Below, piece by piece: positions 1-9,972 of a stretch of 64,000 nucleotides of DNA; the first letter of the stretch is position 1; each line of letters starts with the position of its first letter. The DNA comes from Irineochytrium annulatum (taxonomy: Eukaryota > Chytridiomycota > Chytridiomycetes > Chytridiales > Chytridiaceae): the NCBI GenBank assembly GCA_027600665.1, contig JADGJL010000002.1, positions 248,001-312,000 of the forward strand, in the 5' to 3' direction. Position numbers and translations under genes: made by a program. The notes beneath the pieces are model-generated. The model was not told the DNA's origin and did not search any database. It worked only from the letters and a program-made list of their open reading frames with translations.

Positions 1-1687
1 AATGATGTTCGGGATTAACCATCCAACCCACACCGAGAGGCGCCGTATAATTCTCATAGATATCTAGTGAAGTCAAAAGCATATCCGTAACCTTCCGCAC
101 GACTTCGTCTTCATGTCCAAATGTGAGTCTCACCCACTCATCGGCAATCTCTTCTGCCGACAGCTCCGGATTCCACGCAAGTCTCCCGTATCCATACAGA
201 TTCGCCTGCGCGAGTGGGTGTCCTGTCCAACAGGCATCAGCACCAATGTTGGAGACTGCCGCGAAGCCGCTGTGAGGTCGTTTATACAGAGAACCATCCG
301 CGATTCTCTTGATCTCTGAACCTTTGCCTTTGGCGTAGGTGTCAAAGTCCAATACTTCTTTCCACTGGGGAACCAGATAACAGAGATGACGCTGTTGTCC
401 GGTATACTCCTGTGTGATCTGAAATTCAATTACCTGATTCGTATGTTCCATGGCTCCGAACAGCGGGGATACCGCCTCCCTAACCTGAAAGTCCATCGGC
501 CCGTTCTTGATCTGCAAAATGACATTTTCGGCAAAACGCCCGTCCAACGGCGTAAAGTGGTCATATGCTGCACGTGCACGGTCAGTGGAACGATCCCGCC
601 AGTCCTGCTTGCAGTTATAGACGAAGCAACGCCAGATCACCAATCCACCGAATGGCCGAAGGGCTTCAGCCAGCATGTTTGCACCATCAGCATGATCACG
701 GTTATACGTGAACGGTCCCGGCCGATTCTCGGAGTCTGCCTTGATCAGGTAACCGCCAAAATCCGGAATGGCTGCGTACACCTTGGCCGTTTGAATGTTC
801 CACCATTCCCGTACCTGCGCATCCAGCGGATCTGCCGTACGTAACCCGCCAATCTCGATTGGACTCGCGTAGTTGGCGCTCAGGAACAATCGAATACCAT
901 ACGCTCTGAATTCAGCAGAAACCTTCGCCACATCGCTAAGGTAACGTTCCGTCAAAAACAAGCTCTCACGGCGGTGTACATTGACATTATTGATCGATAT
1001 GGCATTGATGCCTGTCGAAGCGAGTAAACGTGCGTAGTCCCTGATGCGGTCCAAGTCCAGTGTGAATTCCCCGTTATCATAGAAAATGGAGTCTCCTGCG
1101 TATCCACGTTCAATGCTGCCGTCCACGTTATCCCACTGGTTAATCATCCGTAGCGCATTGGTAGGCTGCTCTGTAATGAAGCTCCATTTACTCACAGCGC
1201 CATCCGCCTCACTTGCACCTCCTTGATCCATTGTCAGTTCCCGAAGCAGATGGAATGCACCATACAATAATCCTTGGGGAGTCTCTGAACCAATGACCAG
1301 CACACCCTCGCTTTCACGAATGATGTACCCTTCTCCTTGAACAGCAGAACGCTCTGTCTCACTGAACGACGCAGCCACCGAATCGCTCCCTGTCCAAGTA
1401 CCGATTCGTATGGCGGGCTCGGAATCGTGATTGTGCCGCTCACTTTGCTGAGCATCAGACAGCTGACTGACTGTCGGTTTCACGCCATACAGCTTCTCCA
1501 GTCCCCGTGAAAGTTCGGTCAGCGCTGTTGTGATTACTCCATGCTTCTCTTCCGCCAGTATCAGCTTGCTCCACGCAGGAGCCTTCTTACGGGCAATTCC
1601 ATTCGCTTTTGGCAATTCGGAGTGATACCCCAGCCATGCATCATACTGTGGACCTGACAAAGCAGATTGAACGATAGATTGGTTCAT
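1..1687 (-). CDS. aguA: Alpha-glucuronidase, GH67 (3' end outside window)
   Basis: An open frame of 562 codons runs from ATG 1687 off the window edge, so the C-terminus is missing. The protein matches GH67 alpha-glucuronidases, which remove 4-O-methylglucuronic acid from short xylo-oligosaccharides, normally inside the cell. The family catalytic residues are visible with family spacing: the acid Glu320 in [10 protein letters not shown], then Asp399 in [10 protein letters not shown] and Glu421 in [10 protein letters not shown]. The spacings of 79 and 101 residues equal those of the Geobacillus enzyme (285, 364, 386). No signal peptide is seen. The start is supported by AAGGAGG seven to eight bases upstream. 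It overlaps the stop of the upstream beta-xylosidase by four bases (ATGA), so the two are probably translationally coupled. The released glucuronate would feed the uxuA/uxuB genes at 7.8-9.8 kb. Confidence 0.95.
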   Translation of the reverse strand, partial: MNQSIVQSALSGPQYDAWLGYHSELPKANGIARKKAPAWSKLILAEEKHGVITTALTELSRGLEKLYGVKPTVSQLSDAQQSERHNHDSEPAIRIGTWTGSDSVAASFSETERSAVQGEGYIIRESEGVLVIGSETPQGLLYGAFHLLRELTMDQGGASEADGAVSKWSFITEQPTNALRMINQWDNVDGSIERGYAGDSIFYDNGEFTLDLDRIRDYARLLASTGINAISINNVNVHRRESLFLTERYLSDVAKVSAEFRAYGIRLFLSANYASPIEIGGLRTADPLDAQVREWWNIQTAKVYAAIPDFGGYLIKADSENRPGPFTYNRDHADGANMLAEALRPFGGLVIWRCFVYNCKQDWRDRSTDRARAAYDHFTPLDGRFAENVILQIKNGPMDFQVREAVSPLFGAMEHTNQVIEFQITQEYTGQQRHLCYLVPQWKEVLDFDTYAKGKGSEIKRIADGSLYKRPHSGFAAVSNIGADACWTGHPLAQANLYGYGRLAWNPELSAEEIADEWVRLTFGHEDEVVRKVTDMLLTSLDIYENYTAPLGVGWMVNPEHH

Positions 1688-3873
1688 TGTACCGCCTCCT
1701 TGGTAGCATAGATCTGTGCAAGGTGATTCCCTTTTCCTTCGAGTAGCCATAGAATCGACGTTACACCACGCGGATAGTACTTGCTGCCAACCGCTACACC
1801 AGACAGGATCTGATCACTCCAGCACCAGTACGATTCCTCCGGATGCAACAGCCAGTTGACATGAGCCGCGTCTGCTGCCTTGCCTGTCTCATTCCATTCC
1901 ACATCCAGCAGCTCTCTAGCGATGAACTGGGACAGATAGATTTTGCTCAGCCACGAGTTATTGCTTGTTGAGGACAGTTTCCAGCCTCCATCTTCGAACA
2001 GGCATGTTCCTGGTACAAGAACCGTCTTCAGATGAGTTTGGAGTGCTTTCAGATAAGGTCCAAAACGACCATTGATATCCAATGCTGCTTCACAGCCTGT
2101 AAAGTAAGGGAATACCAGACCTTCAATCGCCGGAATGATTCGGGAATCATTATTTTCTGCAATAACAGCTGGAATGTAGCCGCCATCCGTCAACTGTGCA
2201 GCAATACTGGCTGCGCAGCGATCCGCCTGAAGCCCCGCTTGATGTGACAGATCCGCCAACTTCTCCGTTGCGAACAGCTTCTCCAATGCAACATAGACCG
2301 CCCAACATTTACCCGCCAGATAGATATTATTGCGAGACTGACCCAGTGACACATCCAGGCTGTCGTAAGTTGTAATTTCCGCTCCACCTTGGGTACGGCT
2401 GCTATCTAGGTCCATCAGACCGTTACGCTGTTCCGCGATAGGATGGTCACGATTAAGCATACTTTCGAAGCAATTTTGGATAACAGGCAGCATGTTTTTC
2501 ACAAATGCTTGATCCTGTGTCTGTTCAATGTATACTGTCGCGCAGCAGAGCCAGTTCACCAGTTCCTCGTGGCTCATCTGTGAAAAGCAGTCGTCAATGC
2601 CAACCAGTTCATATGCCGAGTGTCCAGGGCGTGAGAACACGTTGGCAACACCCATATCATGGGTAAAGGTAATTCCGCCCGGATGTAACTTTTCTTCCCC
2701 CGGGAAACGAACCTGATCGGTATAACTGTATCGTTTGACAAACCACTCCAGCTCATTACGCACCGTCCATGGATTCAAGGCAAGCTCGAAGTACAACTGA
2801 TCGGCCGTCAGATCAAGTGTGTTCATCATCCGATACTCCCCTTCGTTCACCACCCAGAGTGGCTCGCCATCGGCATCCAGCAATTGAGTACTGGCATAAT
2901 AACTGTGAATGGAATGAGCAAGCATGAATGATTGATCTTCGGTCAAAGCAGCCGTTCCAAGGCGCTGTTCAACCTCTCCACAGGATGCGGTCAACTCACT
3001 GAATCGTTGGAGTGCATACGCTCCTGTTGCCTGAATATCGGAGAAGTAGCGCGTATACCAATACGTTGTGTCCATTCCAGTTGTCACAATGCCCCCGCGA
3101 TAGAAACATACGGCGAATTGATACGTACGTTTCTCTCCAGCTGGCACCTCCATCAGTAGTGCAGCGGTTAAACCAAGTCCAAATGCCAGATTATCCCGAT
3201 GTTTCTCCTGCAAGAGCTTCTCCAGCGTGAATCCGCGTGCTGGCCACAGTCCGTCATCTGCCGACATAATCGCTGTAAGTCGACCTTGTCCCACACCTGT
3301 GATGGAGCCGCCCTCAGGTCCCCCAATTAGACGCATTGCAGAGTACGGATCATTGCCCTGATAGCCAAAATAGGCTTTACGTGCTTGTTGACCTTGCGTA
3401 TTGTCAATCGTCATCTCGACCAATACGGCAGGTACGAGTGCATCCATTAAGGCTTCACGATCTCCACTCGTTGGATCAGGTACTGGACGTACAGGCGAGT
3501 AGATACAAAATGTCAGATCTCCTGCAGTCCATGTATCTGTACCTGAGGTGAATTCACGGGTAATCTCTTCATCACGAAAAGCCGCAATCAGAGGTTGCGG
3601 AACTTTGGACGCTGTGGTCAGCGCCGTGTCCCCATTTTCCAACTTCTCTACATCATAACGGCTGCTCTCATCCTCGGAAGCTTCATAAAAAGGAAGCGCC
3701 TGATAATTCTCTCCATCGCGAGATTGTAATCCAATATATACATTCTGGTCTGCCGGTTTGCCGAGCTCAAGACCCAGCCCGCCTTTGGCTCCTTTGTATC
3801 CCAGTGTGAAACTCGCAAAAGCACCAATCGGTGCGTGATGTGCATTATAAAAGATGGATTTCGATGTGCTCAC
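1684..3873 (-). CDS. xynB: Beta-xylosidase, GH52
   Basis: This 729-residue protein matches GH52 beta-xylosidases over its full length; the Geobacillus enzyme has 705 residues. The family hydrolyses xylobiose and short xylo-oligosaccharides to xylose with retention of configuration. Two catalytic segments are visible: [15 protein letters not shown] with Glu344, and [12 protein letters not shown] with Asp504. Both are offset by exactly nine residues from the known nucleophile Glu335 and acid-base Asp495 of the Geobacillus enzyme, which supports the assignment. There is no signal peptide, so it is cytoplasmic. It is the first gene of a two-gene operon with the alpha-glucuronidase. An AraC regulator is transcribed divergently, and a cre-like site lies in the shared promoter region, suggesting induction by xylan products and repression by preferred sugars (inference). 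Confidence 0.96.
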   Translation of the reverse strand: MSTSKSIFYNAHHAPIGAFASFTLGYKGAKGGLGLELGKPADQNVYIGLQSRDGENYQALPFYEASEDESSRYDVEKLENGDTALTTASKVPQPLIAAFRDEEITREFTSGTDTWTAGDLTFCIYSPVRPVPDPTSGDREALMDALVPAVLVEMTIDNTQGQQARKAYFGYQGNDPYSAMRLIGGPEGGSITGVGQGRLTAIMSADDGLWPARGFTLEKLLQEKHRDNLAFGLGLTAALLMEVPAGEKRTYQFAVCFYRGGIVTTGMDTTYWYTRYFSDIQATGAYALQRFSELTASCGEVEQRLGTAALTEDQSFMLAHSIHSYYASTQLLDADGEPLWVVNEGEYRMMNTLDLTADQLYFELALNPWTVRNELEWFVKRYSYTDQVRFPGEEKLHPGGITFTHDMGVANVFSRPGHSAYELVGIDDCFSQMSHEELVNWLCCATVYIEQTQDQAFVKNMLPVIQNCFESMLNRDHPIAEQRNGLMDLDSSRTQGGAEITTYDSLDVSLGQSRNNIYLAGKCWAVYVALEKLFATEKLADLSHQAGLQADRCAASIAAQLTDGGYIPAVIAENNDSRIIPAIEGLVFPYFTGCEAALDINGRFGPYLKALQTHLKTVLVPGTCLFEDGGWKLSSTSNNSWLSKIYLSQFIARELLDVEWNETGKAADAAHVNWLLHPEESYWCWSDQILSGVAVGSKYYPRGVTSILWLLEGKGNHLAQIYATKEAVQ

Positions 3874-4002
3874 GAATCATAACCCCTCTCTAAATAGTTT
3901 GCATACTTTTTCATTAGCCCCATCCTAACACGTGGTTCCACCTCAGACCATGATCAAATCAATCTGATATTTACCCAAATCAAGCTGATAGACTATAATG
4001 GA

Positions 4003-4016
4003 TTAAAGCGGTTACA
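4003..4016 (+). promoter_or_regulatory. cre-like CcpA site
   Basis: TTAAAGCGGTTACA matches the Bacillus cre consensus TGNAARCGNWWNCA at 13 of 14 positions (T replaces the first G). It sits between the divergent xynB and araC-type genes, about 130 bases upstream of xynB, where CcpA could repress the xylan operon. CcpA binding is inferred from the consensus only. Confidence 0.5.
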
Positions 4017-4092
4017 CAAAAGCATTCCATTTGAAATAAGTACGTAATCAAAAGCGCTTTTTTGAACAATCTCTATAAAAGGGGGATCTTCC

Positions 4093-5004
4093 ATGTCGTC
4101 AACGTTCTTGCCTCCTGCTTTGGGAGAAAGTGTCCATGAAGTTTTTTATCCAGATGTGCAAACAACGGTCAATCTGTTCGCCATTCATTTACGAAGAGTT
4201 GGTACGGACTGGGATTATCCGGCGCATGAGCACCCTCAATATGAACTGAATTATGTTACCGAAGGCGAGCAAAGGATGATGGTGAACGGTACCCTGTATA
4301 TTCAAAAGGCTGGCGAACTGCTCCTGATTCCACCGGGAAGCATTCATTCCAGTCAGAGCCATAACGGCAAGGGATTCACGTATTTTTGTATGCACTTTGA
4401 TATTGATGATCAGTTGTTCCTATCGTTGTTGGCACGCATCAAGCAAATACGATTCAGCGCGGATAGTCCGGTTACACAGCAGATTGAGCCGGTTTTACAC
4501 AAATTGATGTCATCTGCGGATGATGAAACTGCAAATACGATGGTGCAGCGTATGCAGTTGCAATCTGCGGTATTCGAATTATTTGGTCATCTGTGGGAGG
4601 CGGTCTCGCAAGAGGCAGCACAATGGTTTACCGACGGACATGAAAAGATCGAACTCGCCCACCAGATTCGCAATCGACTGCAGGGCCTGATGAGTCAGCA
4701 ATTCAAACAGGGACACGAATCGAGTGGTCACTATGGCATTGATGATATTGCAGCCGAGCTGGGTATCAGTTCTTCTCACTGTAATCGCGTGTTCAAGCAG
4801 GTATTTGGTCAGTCTCCTCGTGCTGTATTGTCCCAGTTGGTTTTGCATGAAGCGAAGCTACTTCTGGGCAATCCGAAGCTATCCGTTCAGAATATTGCCG
4901 TCATGCTTGGTTACAAGGATATTGCCCATTTCAGTCGTCAATTCAAGCGCTGGTCCGGCATGTCACCATCCCGTTACCGACAGGAAAAGCCTGCTCTGGA
5001 ATAA
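4093..5004 (+). CDS. AraC family transcriptional regulator with cupin sensor
   Basis: A 303-residue AraC/XylS-type regulator. Residues about 30-110 form a cupin-like ligand-binding domain with EHPQYELNYVTEG and a PPGSIHSS segment. The C-terminal 100 residues carry two helix-turn-helix units: IDDIAAELGISSSHCNRVFK, and a second ending in GYKDIAHFSRQFKRWSGMSP, the classic AraC signature. It is divergent from the xynB-aguA operon and separated from it by about 220 bases, so the simplest reading is that it activates that operon in response to a xylan-derived sugar (inference from position). ATG 4093 follows a GGGGG run seven bases upstream. The last codons form the left arm of its own terminator hairpin. 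Confidence 0.9.
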   Translation: MSSTFLPPALGESVHEVFYPDVQTTVNLFAIHLRRVGTDWDYPAHEHPQYELNYVTEGEQRMMVNGTLYIQKAGELLLIPPGSIHSSQSHNGKGFTYFCMHFDIDDQLFLSLLARIKQIRFSADSPVTQQIEPVLHKLMSSADDETANTMVQRMQLQSAVFELFGHLWEAVSQEAAQWFTDGHEKIELAHQIRNRLQGLMSQQFKQGHESSGHYGIDDIAAELGISSSHCNRVFKQVFGQSPRAVLSQLVLHEAKLLLGNPKLSVQNIAVMLGYKDIAHFSRQFKRWSGMSPSRYRQEKPALE

Positions 5005-5026
5005 GGTCCAGTAGCAGGCTTTCGTC
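4986..5026 (+). terminator. Rho-independent terminator after the AraC gene
   Basis: The arms AAAGCCTGCT (4986-4995) and AGCAGGCTTT (5013-5022) are perfectly complementary and enclose 17 bases. The left arm lies inside the coding sequence, and the following sequence is T-rich. It may also end transcription of the converging aldehyde dehydrogenase. Confidence 0.75.
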
Positions 5027-5034
5027 TTTCTTAT

Positions 5035-6438
5035 TTATTTCAACAAACGTTTAATCAGCTTCAGCTTGTTATCATACGGGGGATACAGAATCGGCAGATT
5101 CAGTTTGGTGCTTTTTTTCAGTACACTTTTGAGATGGGAGAACGTTTCGAAGCTGTACTTTCCATGATATGAACCAACACCGGAATGACCAACACCGCCA
5201 AATGGCAAACGCGGATTCGCAACATGTGTGATGGTATCGTTAATGCAGCCGCCTCCAAAAGAAACTTCACGCAGCACCTTGTCCTGAATCTGTGTGTCGG
5301 AAGTAAATAGATACAAGGCGAGTGGTTTCGGCCGCTTTACGATCTCTACAATGGCCTCATCTACGTTACGGTAGCTAATGATCGGCAGAATCGGTCCAAA
5401 GATTTCATCTTCCATCGTAGCTGCATCCCAAGATTCAGCATCAATTAATGTAGGTTCAATGAAACGGTCTTCCTCATCCGATGCGCCACCATATATCACT
5501 TTATCCTGATCCCGTTCAATCAACGTCGTCAGACGTTTAAAATGACCCTTGTTCACGATTCGTCCATAGTCCTTGTTGTGCTGGATATCCGATCCAAAGA
5601 AGGACACGATCGCTGCTTTCATCTCTGTAATTAACGGTTCCTTCACGCGCTCATGCACGAGCAAATAATCGGGTGCGATACAGGTCTGTCCTGTATTGAG
5701 CAGTTTGCCCCATATAATGCGTTGCGCAGCTACTTTGATATCCGCCTGTTCATCAACGATGACCGGACTCTTGCCTCCCAGTTCTAACGTAACGGGAACG
5801 AGATTTTTGGCAGCTGCCTCCATCACAATCTTGCCTACCGGTACACTGCCTGTAAAAAAAATATAGTCAAATGGCGCATTAATCAGCGCTGTCGTTGTGT
5901 CTTTGGCACCTTCAAGCACTTGTACGTATGCCGGTTCGAACACACTCGCAATCATTTCACGTACAACCGCGGACACTGCCGGTGTATTCTCTGACGCTTT
6001 GAGCACGGCTGTGTTACCTGCTGCAATCGCCCCTACCAATGGTTCGATTAAGAGTTGAAATGGATAATTGAATGGTCCAATGATCAGAACAGACCCATAG
6101 GGTTCAGGTATAATAACACTTTTGGACCCCAAGAGTGCCATTTGCGTTTTCACTTTAACGGGTTTCACCCATTTTTTCACTTTACGAATGGTGTGTGTAA
6201 TGCTGTCCATCATAAATCCAATCTCGGTCGTGTAGGATTCGAACTCACTTTTACCCAAATCCTGATATAGAGCTTCTGTCAGTCTGGTCTCATACTTTTG
6301 AATCGCCTGCTTGAGTTGGGTCAGACGAGCAATTCGAGCTTCTGCTGATCGTGTGGCCCCGGAATGAAAGAATTGTCGTTGCTGCTCCAAAATCAGTTCA
6401 ACTTCCTGGCTGGTTACTTCCTGTATCGTCGTTGTCAT
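5035..6438 (-). CDS. NAD(P)-dependent aldehyde dehydrogenase
   Basis: A 467-residue protein of the aldehyde dehydrogenase superfamily, closest in style and length to the class 3 / YwdH type that oxidises medium-chain or aromatic aldehydes to acids. Visible motifs are the cofactor and proton-abstraction segment VTLELGGKSPVIVDE, the catalytic cysteine in TGQTCIAPDY, the FTGSVPVG turn, and the LPFGGVGHSGVGSYHG C-terminal segment. GAGGAG lies nine bases before ATG 6438. Thirty-five bases further upstream is a motif that recurs upstream of the neighbouring ArsR gene, suggesting that this repressor controls it (inference). The natural aldehyde is not evident from the sequence. Confidence 0.93.
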   Translation of the reverse strand: MTTTIQEVTSQEVELILEQQRQFFHSGATRSAEARIARLTQLKQAIQKYETRLTEALYQDLGKSEFESYTTEIGFMMDSITHTIRKVKKWVKPVKVKTQMALLGSKSVIIPEPYGSVLIIGPFNYPFQLLIEPLVGAIAAGNTAVLKASENTPAVSAVVREMIASVFEPAYVQVLEGAKDTTTALINAPFDYIFFTGSVPVGKIVMEAAAKNLVPVTLELGGKSPVIVDEQADIKVAAQRIIWGKLLNTGQTCIAPDYLLVHERVKEPLITEMKAAIVSFFGSDIQHNKDYGRIVNKGHFKRLTTLIERDQDKVIYGGASDEEDRFIEPTLIDAESWDAATMEDEIFGPILPIISYRNVDEAIVEIVKRPKPLALYLFTSDTQIQDKVLREVSFGGGCINDTITHVANPRLPFGGVGHSGVGSYHGKYSFETFSHLKSVLKKSTKLNLPILYPPYDNKLKLIKRLLK

Positions 6439-6472
6439 ATATACATACTCCTCAGTTTAGTTTTGATTAAGC

Positions 6473-6494
6473 GTTTAAACTTACGAACCTATTA
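6473..6494 (-). promoter_or_regulatory. Candidate ArsR operator, copy 1
   Basis: On the plus strand the motif is GTTTAAAC, two bases, then ACGAACCTATTA. A near-identical motif lies at 6911-6932 upstream of the ArsR gene. This copy lies 35-56 bases upstream of the aldehyde dehydrogenase start, a usual place for an operator. Assignment to ArsR is an inference from the shared sequence. Confidence 0.5.
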
Positions 6495-6528
6495 GGTACA
6501 TGCAAAAGCATGTTACAGCACTATTCCT

Positions 6529-6831
6529 CTACAGGCACTCTTCTTCCAAAGCAGCTACCAGTTCCTTCAGCAGTTCCACCGATGCATTCAATGAAGCCGA
6601 ATAATATCGCTGTGTGCCCTTCTGTTCCACGGATATGAGTCCCTTCTCTAACAAAAGCTTGAGATGATGAGATATGGCTGGCCGGGATAGACTGGATTGC
6701 TCAGTAATTTCATTCACGGTCATTCTGCCCTTCTCGGTGAGTGTCAGCAAAATGGCTTGACGGTGATTGTCACTTAACACCTGAAATAACGGGATACAGG
6801 TTTGAAAAACGCTGATTGCTTTTTGTCCCAT
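6529..6831 (-). CDS. ArsR family transcriptional repressor
   Basis: A 100-residue winged-helix protein of the ArsR/SmtB family. The recognition helix region is LSRPAISHHLKLLLEKGL, followed by the wing VEQKGTQRYYS. The N-terminal helix has TCIPLFQVLSDNHRQAILLTL, close to the usual ALxDPxRxxIL pattern. There is no CxC pair in the metal-sensing helix, so it is probably not an arsenic sensor and may respond to a small organic ligand. It lies 90 bases upstream of the aldehyde dehydrogenase on the same strand. Both genes have the same GTTTAAAC-CGAACCTA motif in front, consistent with autoregulation and control of the dehydrogenase (inference). Confidence 0.9.
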   Translation of the reverse strand: MGQKAISVFQTCIPLFQVLSDNHRQAILLTLTEKGRMTVNEITEQSSLSRPAISHHLKLLLEKGLISVEQKGTQRYYSASLNASVELLKELVAALEEECL

Positions 6832-6910
6832 GGTTTCACCTCTATACGATTTCTTTATATTTCTTTATCAATATTCCAACGTGTAATTTCTCCGTTATTT
6901 GCGTCTGTTG

Positions 6911-6932
6911 GTTTAAACATTCGAACCTAATA
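6911..6932 (-). promoter_or_regulatory. Candidate ArsR operator, copy 2
   Basis: GTTTAAAC, two bases, then TCGAACCTAATAA on the plus strand, about 80 bases upstream of the ArsR start. It matches the copy at 6473-6494 in about 19 of 22 positions. Confidence 0.5.
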
Positions 6933-7011
6933 AACTGAATTGTACTCTGCATTTCCTTGAACTGCAAGTGAATCATCAACTAAATTTAATATAATGCCGA
7001 TAAAGCGCTTC

Positions 7012-7039
7012 CATACTACCATACAAGTATGGTAGTATG
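7012..7039 (+). promoter_or_regulatory. Perfect inverted repeat, probable GntR operator
   Basis: The arms CATACTACCATAC and GTATGGTAGTATG are perfect 13-base complements separated by AA. The site ends 20 bases before the GntR start, just ahead of its ribosome binding site, where a repressor would block its own operon. Immediately upstream (about 7001-7013) is AAAGCGCTTCCA, a weak cre-like match at 12 of 14 positions. Confidence 0.7.
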
Positions 7040-7059
7040 TCAATGAAGGAGTTGAAGTT

Positions 7060-7791
7060 GTGGAATATACCCCGAAGTTATCATCCAAAGCCGGTTTGTT
7101 ACCTGTTGCGAGCAGCATGTCCTCCATGAATAAACAATCTTATTCAACGCGAGATGTCGTTTACTTCACGCTGAAACAACTCATTTTAAGTCTGAAAATG
7201 CCTCCAGGAACAGCTATTTCTGAGAAGGAAATTTCAATGGAGTTTCAGGTAAGCCGGACACCTGTTCGAGAGAGTTTTGTAAGACTTGCTCAGGAAGGTC
7301 TGCTGGAAGTGTATCCACAGCGTGGCACATACGTCTCTCTGATTCAGGTCGATCTCGTTGAGGAAGCACGGTTCATGCGTGAACAGCTCGAACGAGCCGT
7401 AATCAGGATCGCCTGCGAGAACTTTCCAAACGAACAAATGGTAGCTCTTGAACAGAACCTTGCGTGGCAGCAGGAATGCAGGATCAAACCGGATGATGAA
7501 CGAATGTTTCAATTGGATGAGGAATTCCATAGCACTCTTTTTGCAGGCTGCAATAAAAGCAACATCTGGACTGTTATCCAGCAGATGAATGTACATTTGA
7601 ATCGAAGTCGCATGTTACGCCTGTCCTCGGATCATCAGTGGGATCATTTAATTGAACAACACCTGTCGATGGTCAAGGCCATTCAACAGCATGATGCCGA
7701 CACAGCAGAGCGACTGATGCAGGAACACTTGCATTTAACTGTTACCGATTTGGCTGTCCTGCAGGATACATATCCTTCCTATTTTCAATGA
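7060..7791 (+). CDS. GntR family regulator (FadR subfamily) of glucuronate genes
   Basis: A 243-residue GntR regulator. The winged helix spans about residues 25-95, with the family signature EKEISMEFQVSRTPVRESFV, then LAQEGLLEVYPQRGTYVS. The C-terminal part (about 105-225) is an all-helical FCD ligand domain that normally binds a carboxylate with a metal ion. The start is GTG 7060, chosen because AAGGAG lies eight bases upstream; a later ATG lacks such a site. It precedes uxuA and uxuB by 40 bases on the same strand and is probably their autoregulated repressor, responding to a hexuronate or mannonate intermediate (inference). A 28-base inverted repeat lies just upstream. Confidence 0.9.
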   Translation: MEYTPKLSSKAGLLPVASSMSSMNKQSYSTRDVVYFTLKQLILSLKMPPGTAISEKEISMEFQVSRTPVRESFVRLAQEGLLEVYPQRGTYVSLIQVDLVEEARFMREQLERAVIRIACENFPNEQMVALEQNLAWQQECRIKPDDERMFQLDEEFHSTLFAGCNKSNIWTVIQQMNVHLNRSRMLRLSSDHQWDHLIEQHLSMVKAIQQHDADTAERLMQEHLHLTVTDLAVLQDTYPSYFQ

Positions 7792-7831
7792 CTGCATTTT
7801 TCTTACTACTATTCATGATGAGGTGAACGTG

Positions 7832-8899
7832 ATGAGAATGGTTTTTCGCTGGTTCGGCGAAGGCAATGATACGGTAACGCTGGATCATATCCGGCAGATT
7901 CCGGGTGTTGAAGGTATTGTGTGGGCACTGCACGATGTTCCTGCTGGCGAGGAATGGCCAATGGACAAGATACTCGCTGTCAAAACGGCAGCGGACAAGG
8001 CCGGGTTACATCTGGATGTCGTTGAGAGTGTGAACATCCACGAAGATATCAAGTTGGGTCTGCCATCAAGGGATAAATACATTGCGAACTATATTAAAAC
8101 GATGGAGAAACTGGCTCAGGTGGGTGTGAAGGTCATCTGTTACAACTTCATGCCGATCTTCGACTGGCTTCGCACGGATATGCACAAGGAAATGGAGGAT
8201 GGTTCAACTGCCCTCTTCTATGAGCACAGTAAACTCGCAGATATAGAACCTCTAGAACTCGTTCGACGCATTACGGAAAACTCTGCACTCACCATGCCAG
8301 GTTGGGAACCGGAACGATTGCAGTATTTAACAGGTCTGTTCGAAGCCTACAAGGATGTAACCGAGGATCATATGTGGGAGCACGCACGTTATTTCCTGCA
8401 AGAGATTATGCCTACAGCCGAACGGCTGGGGATTCGAATGGCCATCCATCCAGATGACCCGCCTTGGCCAATCTTTGGATTGCCGAAGATTATTATAAGT
8501 CAGGAGAATGTTCGGAAATATTTGAATCTTTATGATAGCCCTTACAACAGCGTGACACTATGCAGTGGCTCTTTGGGAGCAAATGCGGATAATGACATTA
8601 TCGGCATGATACACGAGTTCAAGGATCGGATTCCATTTGCCCACATTCGTAATGTCAAAATCTACGAAAACGGCGACTTTATCGAAACTTCACATCGCAG
8701 TCAGGATGGTAGTGTTGATATTGCGGGGGTTGTTGAGGCTTATCACGATATCGGTTATGAAGGTTATGCAAGACCCGACCACGGTCGTCATCTCTGGGGA
8801 GAACAGTGCCGACCTGGCTATGGACTCTATGACCGGGCTTTGGGAATCATGTATCTCTGGGGCGTCTGGGATTCCCTGCAAAGGAGGGCAAAAGCATGA
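7832..8899 (+). CDS. uxuA: Mannonate dehydratase
   Basis: The 355-residue protein matches UxuA, which dehydrates D-mannonate to 2-keto-3-deoxygluconate in glucuronate breakdown. The N-terminus [15 protein letters not shown] and the segment [18 protein letters not shown] are characteristic of the family. Metal-ligand-type segments such as [13 protein letters not shown] and LCSGSLGAN follow, and the C-terminus has [12 protein letters not shown] chose ATG 7832 because GAGGTGA lies five bases before it; an upstream in-frame GTG at 7823 is itself part of that ribosome binding site. It overlaps uxuB by four bases (ATGA). The glucuronate isomerase that would precede it in the pathway is not in this window. 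Confidence 0.96.
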   Translation: MRMVFRWFGEGNDTVTLDHIRQIPGVEGIVWALHDVPAGEEWPMDKILAVKTAADKAGLHLDVVESVNIHEDIKLGLPSRDKYIANYIKTMEKLAQVGVKVICYNFMPIFDWLRTDMHKEMEDGSTALFYEHSKLADIEPLELVRRITENSALTMPGWEPERLQYLTGLFEAYKDVTEDHMWEHARYFLQEIMPTAERLGIRMAIHPDDPPWPIFGLPKIIISQENVRKYLNLYDSPYNSVTLCSGSLGANADNDIIGMIHEFKDRIPFAHIRNVKIYENGDFIETSHRSQDGSVDIAGVVEAYHDIGYEGYARPDHGRHLWGEQCRPGYGLYDRALGIMYLWGVWDSLQRRAKA

Positions 8900-9759
8900 G
8901 TGAACACCAATATGAACGCTCAACTCGTCTCGAAGGCAGAACAGTTGTAATCACCGGAGGTGCTGGGGTATTATGCCGCTCCATGGCGGAAGAACTCGCT
9001 CGACATGGTGCAAGCGTAGCCATTCTGAACCGTACCGTGTCCAAGGGACAAGAAGTTGTAGCTGCAATTGAAGCTGCAGGTGGCAGAGCGATTGCTGTTG
9101 CCTGTGACGTAACCCAGGCTGAGAGCGTGCAAGCGGCGGCAGATGCTGTGCTGGAGCAACTTGGACCCTGTGATATTCTTATTAATGGCGCCGGTGGTAA
9201 TAACGCCAGTGCCAACACCACGAATGAAATTTTCAGATTGGAAGATCTGGCGCAGAATGATGTCACTACGTTTTTCGATGTATCTGTAGAGGGTTTTCGT
9301 CAGGTGATGGATCTGAATTTTGTCGGTTCTCTCATCCCCACTCAGATCTTTGCAAAACATATGATAGAGCGCGATGTTCCTGCCACTGTCATTAACATTT
9401 CTTCCATGAGCGCCCCATCGCCCATGACGAAAGTTCCAGCGTATAGTGCTGCGAAGGCCGCAATTAACAACTTCACGCAGTGGCTTGCCGTTCATCTGGC
9501 CGAATCCGGTATTCGTGTCAATGCTATTGCACCCGGGTTTTTCCTGACCGAGCAGAACCGTAATCTATTACTGCAACCAGACGGCTCACCTACGGAGCGT
9601 TCCAGTAAAATTATTGCACATACACCCATGCGTCGCTTTGGCAAACCGGAAGACCTGCTTGGCACATTGATGTGGCTTGCGGATGAAAGACAGTCCGGCT
9701 TTGTCACTGGCACAGTCATTCCGGTAGATGGTGGATTTATGGCGTACTCGGGTGTATAA
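8896..9759 (+). CDS. uxuB: SDR family D-mannonate oxidoreductase
   Basis: A 287-residue short-chain dehydrogenase. It shows the Rossmann motif [22 protein letters not shown], and the catalytic Ser-Tyr-Lys set ([10 protein letters not shown], then YSAAKAAIN). It matches the SDR-type fructuronate reductase found next to uxuA in Bacillus (YjmF), which converts fructuronate to mannonate with NADH; this is not the long-chain UxuB of E. coli. The start overlaps the uxuA stop as ATGA, with AAGGAGG eight bases upstream, so the two are co-translated. Function rests mostly on this coupling, since SDR sequences alone do not define substrate. Confidence 0.88.
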   Translation: MSEHQYERSTRLEGRTVVITGGAGVLCRSMAEELARHGASVAILNRTVSKGQEVVAAIEAAGGRAIAVACDVTQAESVQAAADAVLEQLGPCDILINGAGGNNASANTTNEIFRLEDLAQNDVTTFFDVSVEGFRQVMDLNFVGSLIPTQIFAKHMIERDVPATVINISSMSAPSPMTKVPAYSAAKAAINNFTQWLAVHLAESGIRVNAIAPGFFLTEQNRNLLLQPDGSPTERSSKIIAHTPMRRFGKPEDLLGTLMWLADERQSGFVTGTVIPVDGGFMAYSGV

Positions 9760-9972
9760 CAATAACAGCGAATGCTTCCTTTTCATAGTTTTTTCTTTTA
9801 TCTTCGTTACATGTAAATGATTCAGTTCAACTCATATAGGTCATTATTGAAACCGATACTTGGAATACTTATCCATGTGTCGGTTCTTTGCGTTCAAGCA
9901 TAAGATCACCCAGCCTAGGAAATGCTTGTCATAGAGAATTGGAGAAGTGAAGTAAAGGAAGGTGATACATAT

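Noticed and set aside
386..844. A plus-strand frame of 152 codons
   Set aside because: It lies opposite the GH67 gene, whose catalytic motifs are in the minus frame.
4050..4061. Palindrome AAAAGCGCTTTT as a cre site
   Set aside because: It has the GCGC core, but the outer TG and CA of the cre consensus are missing; the better match lies at 4003.
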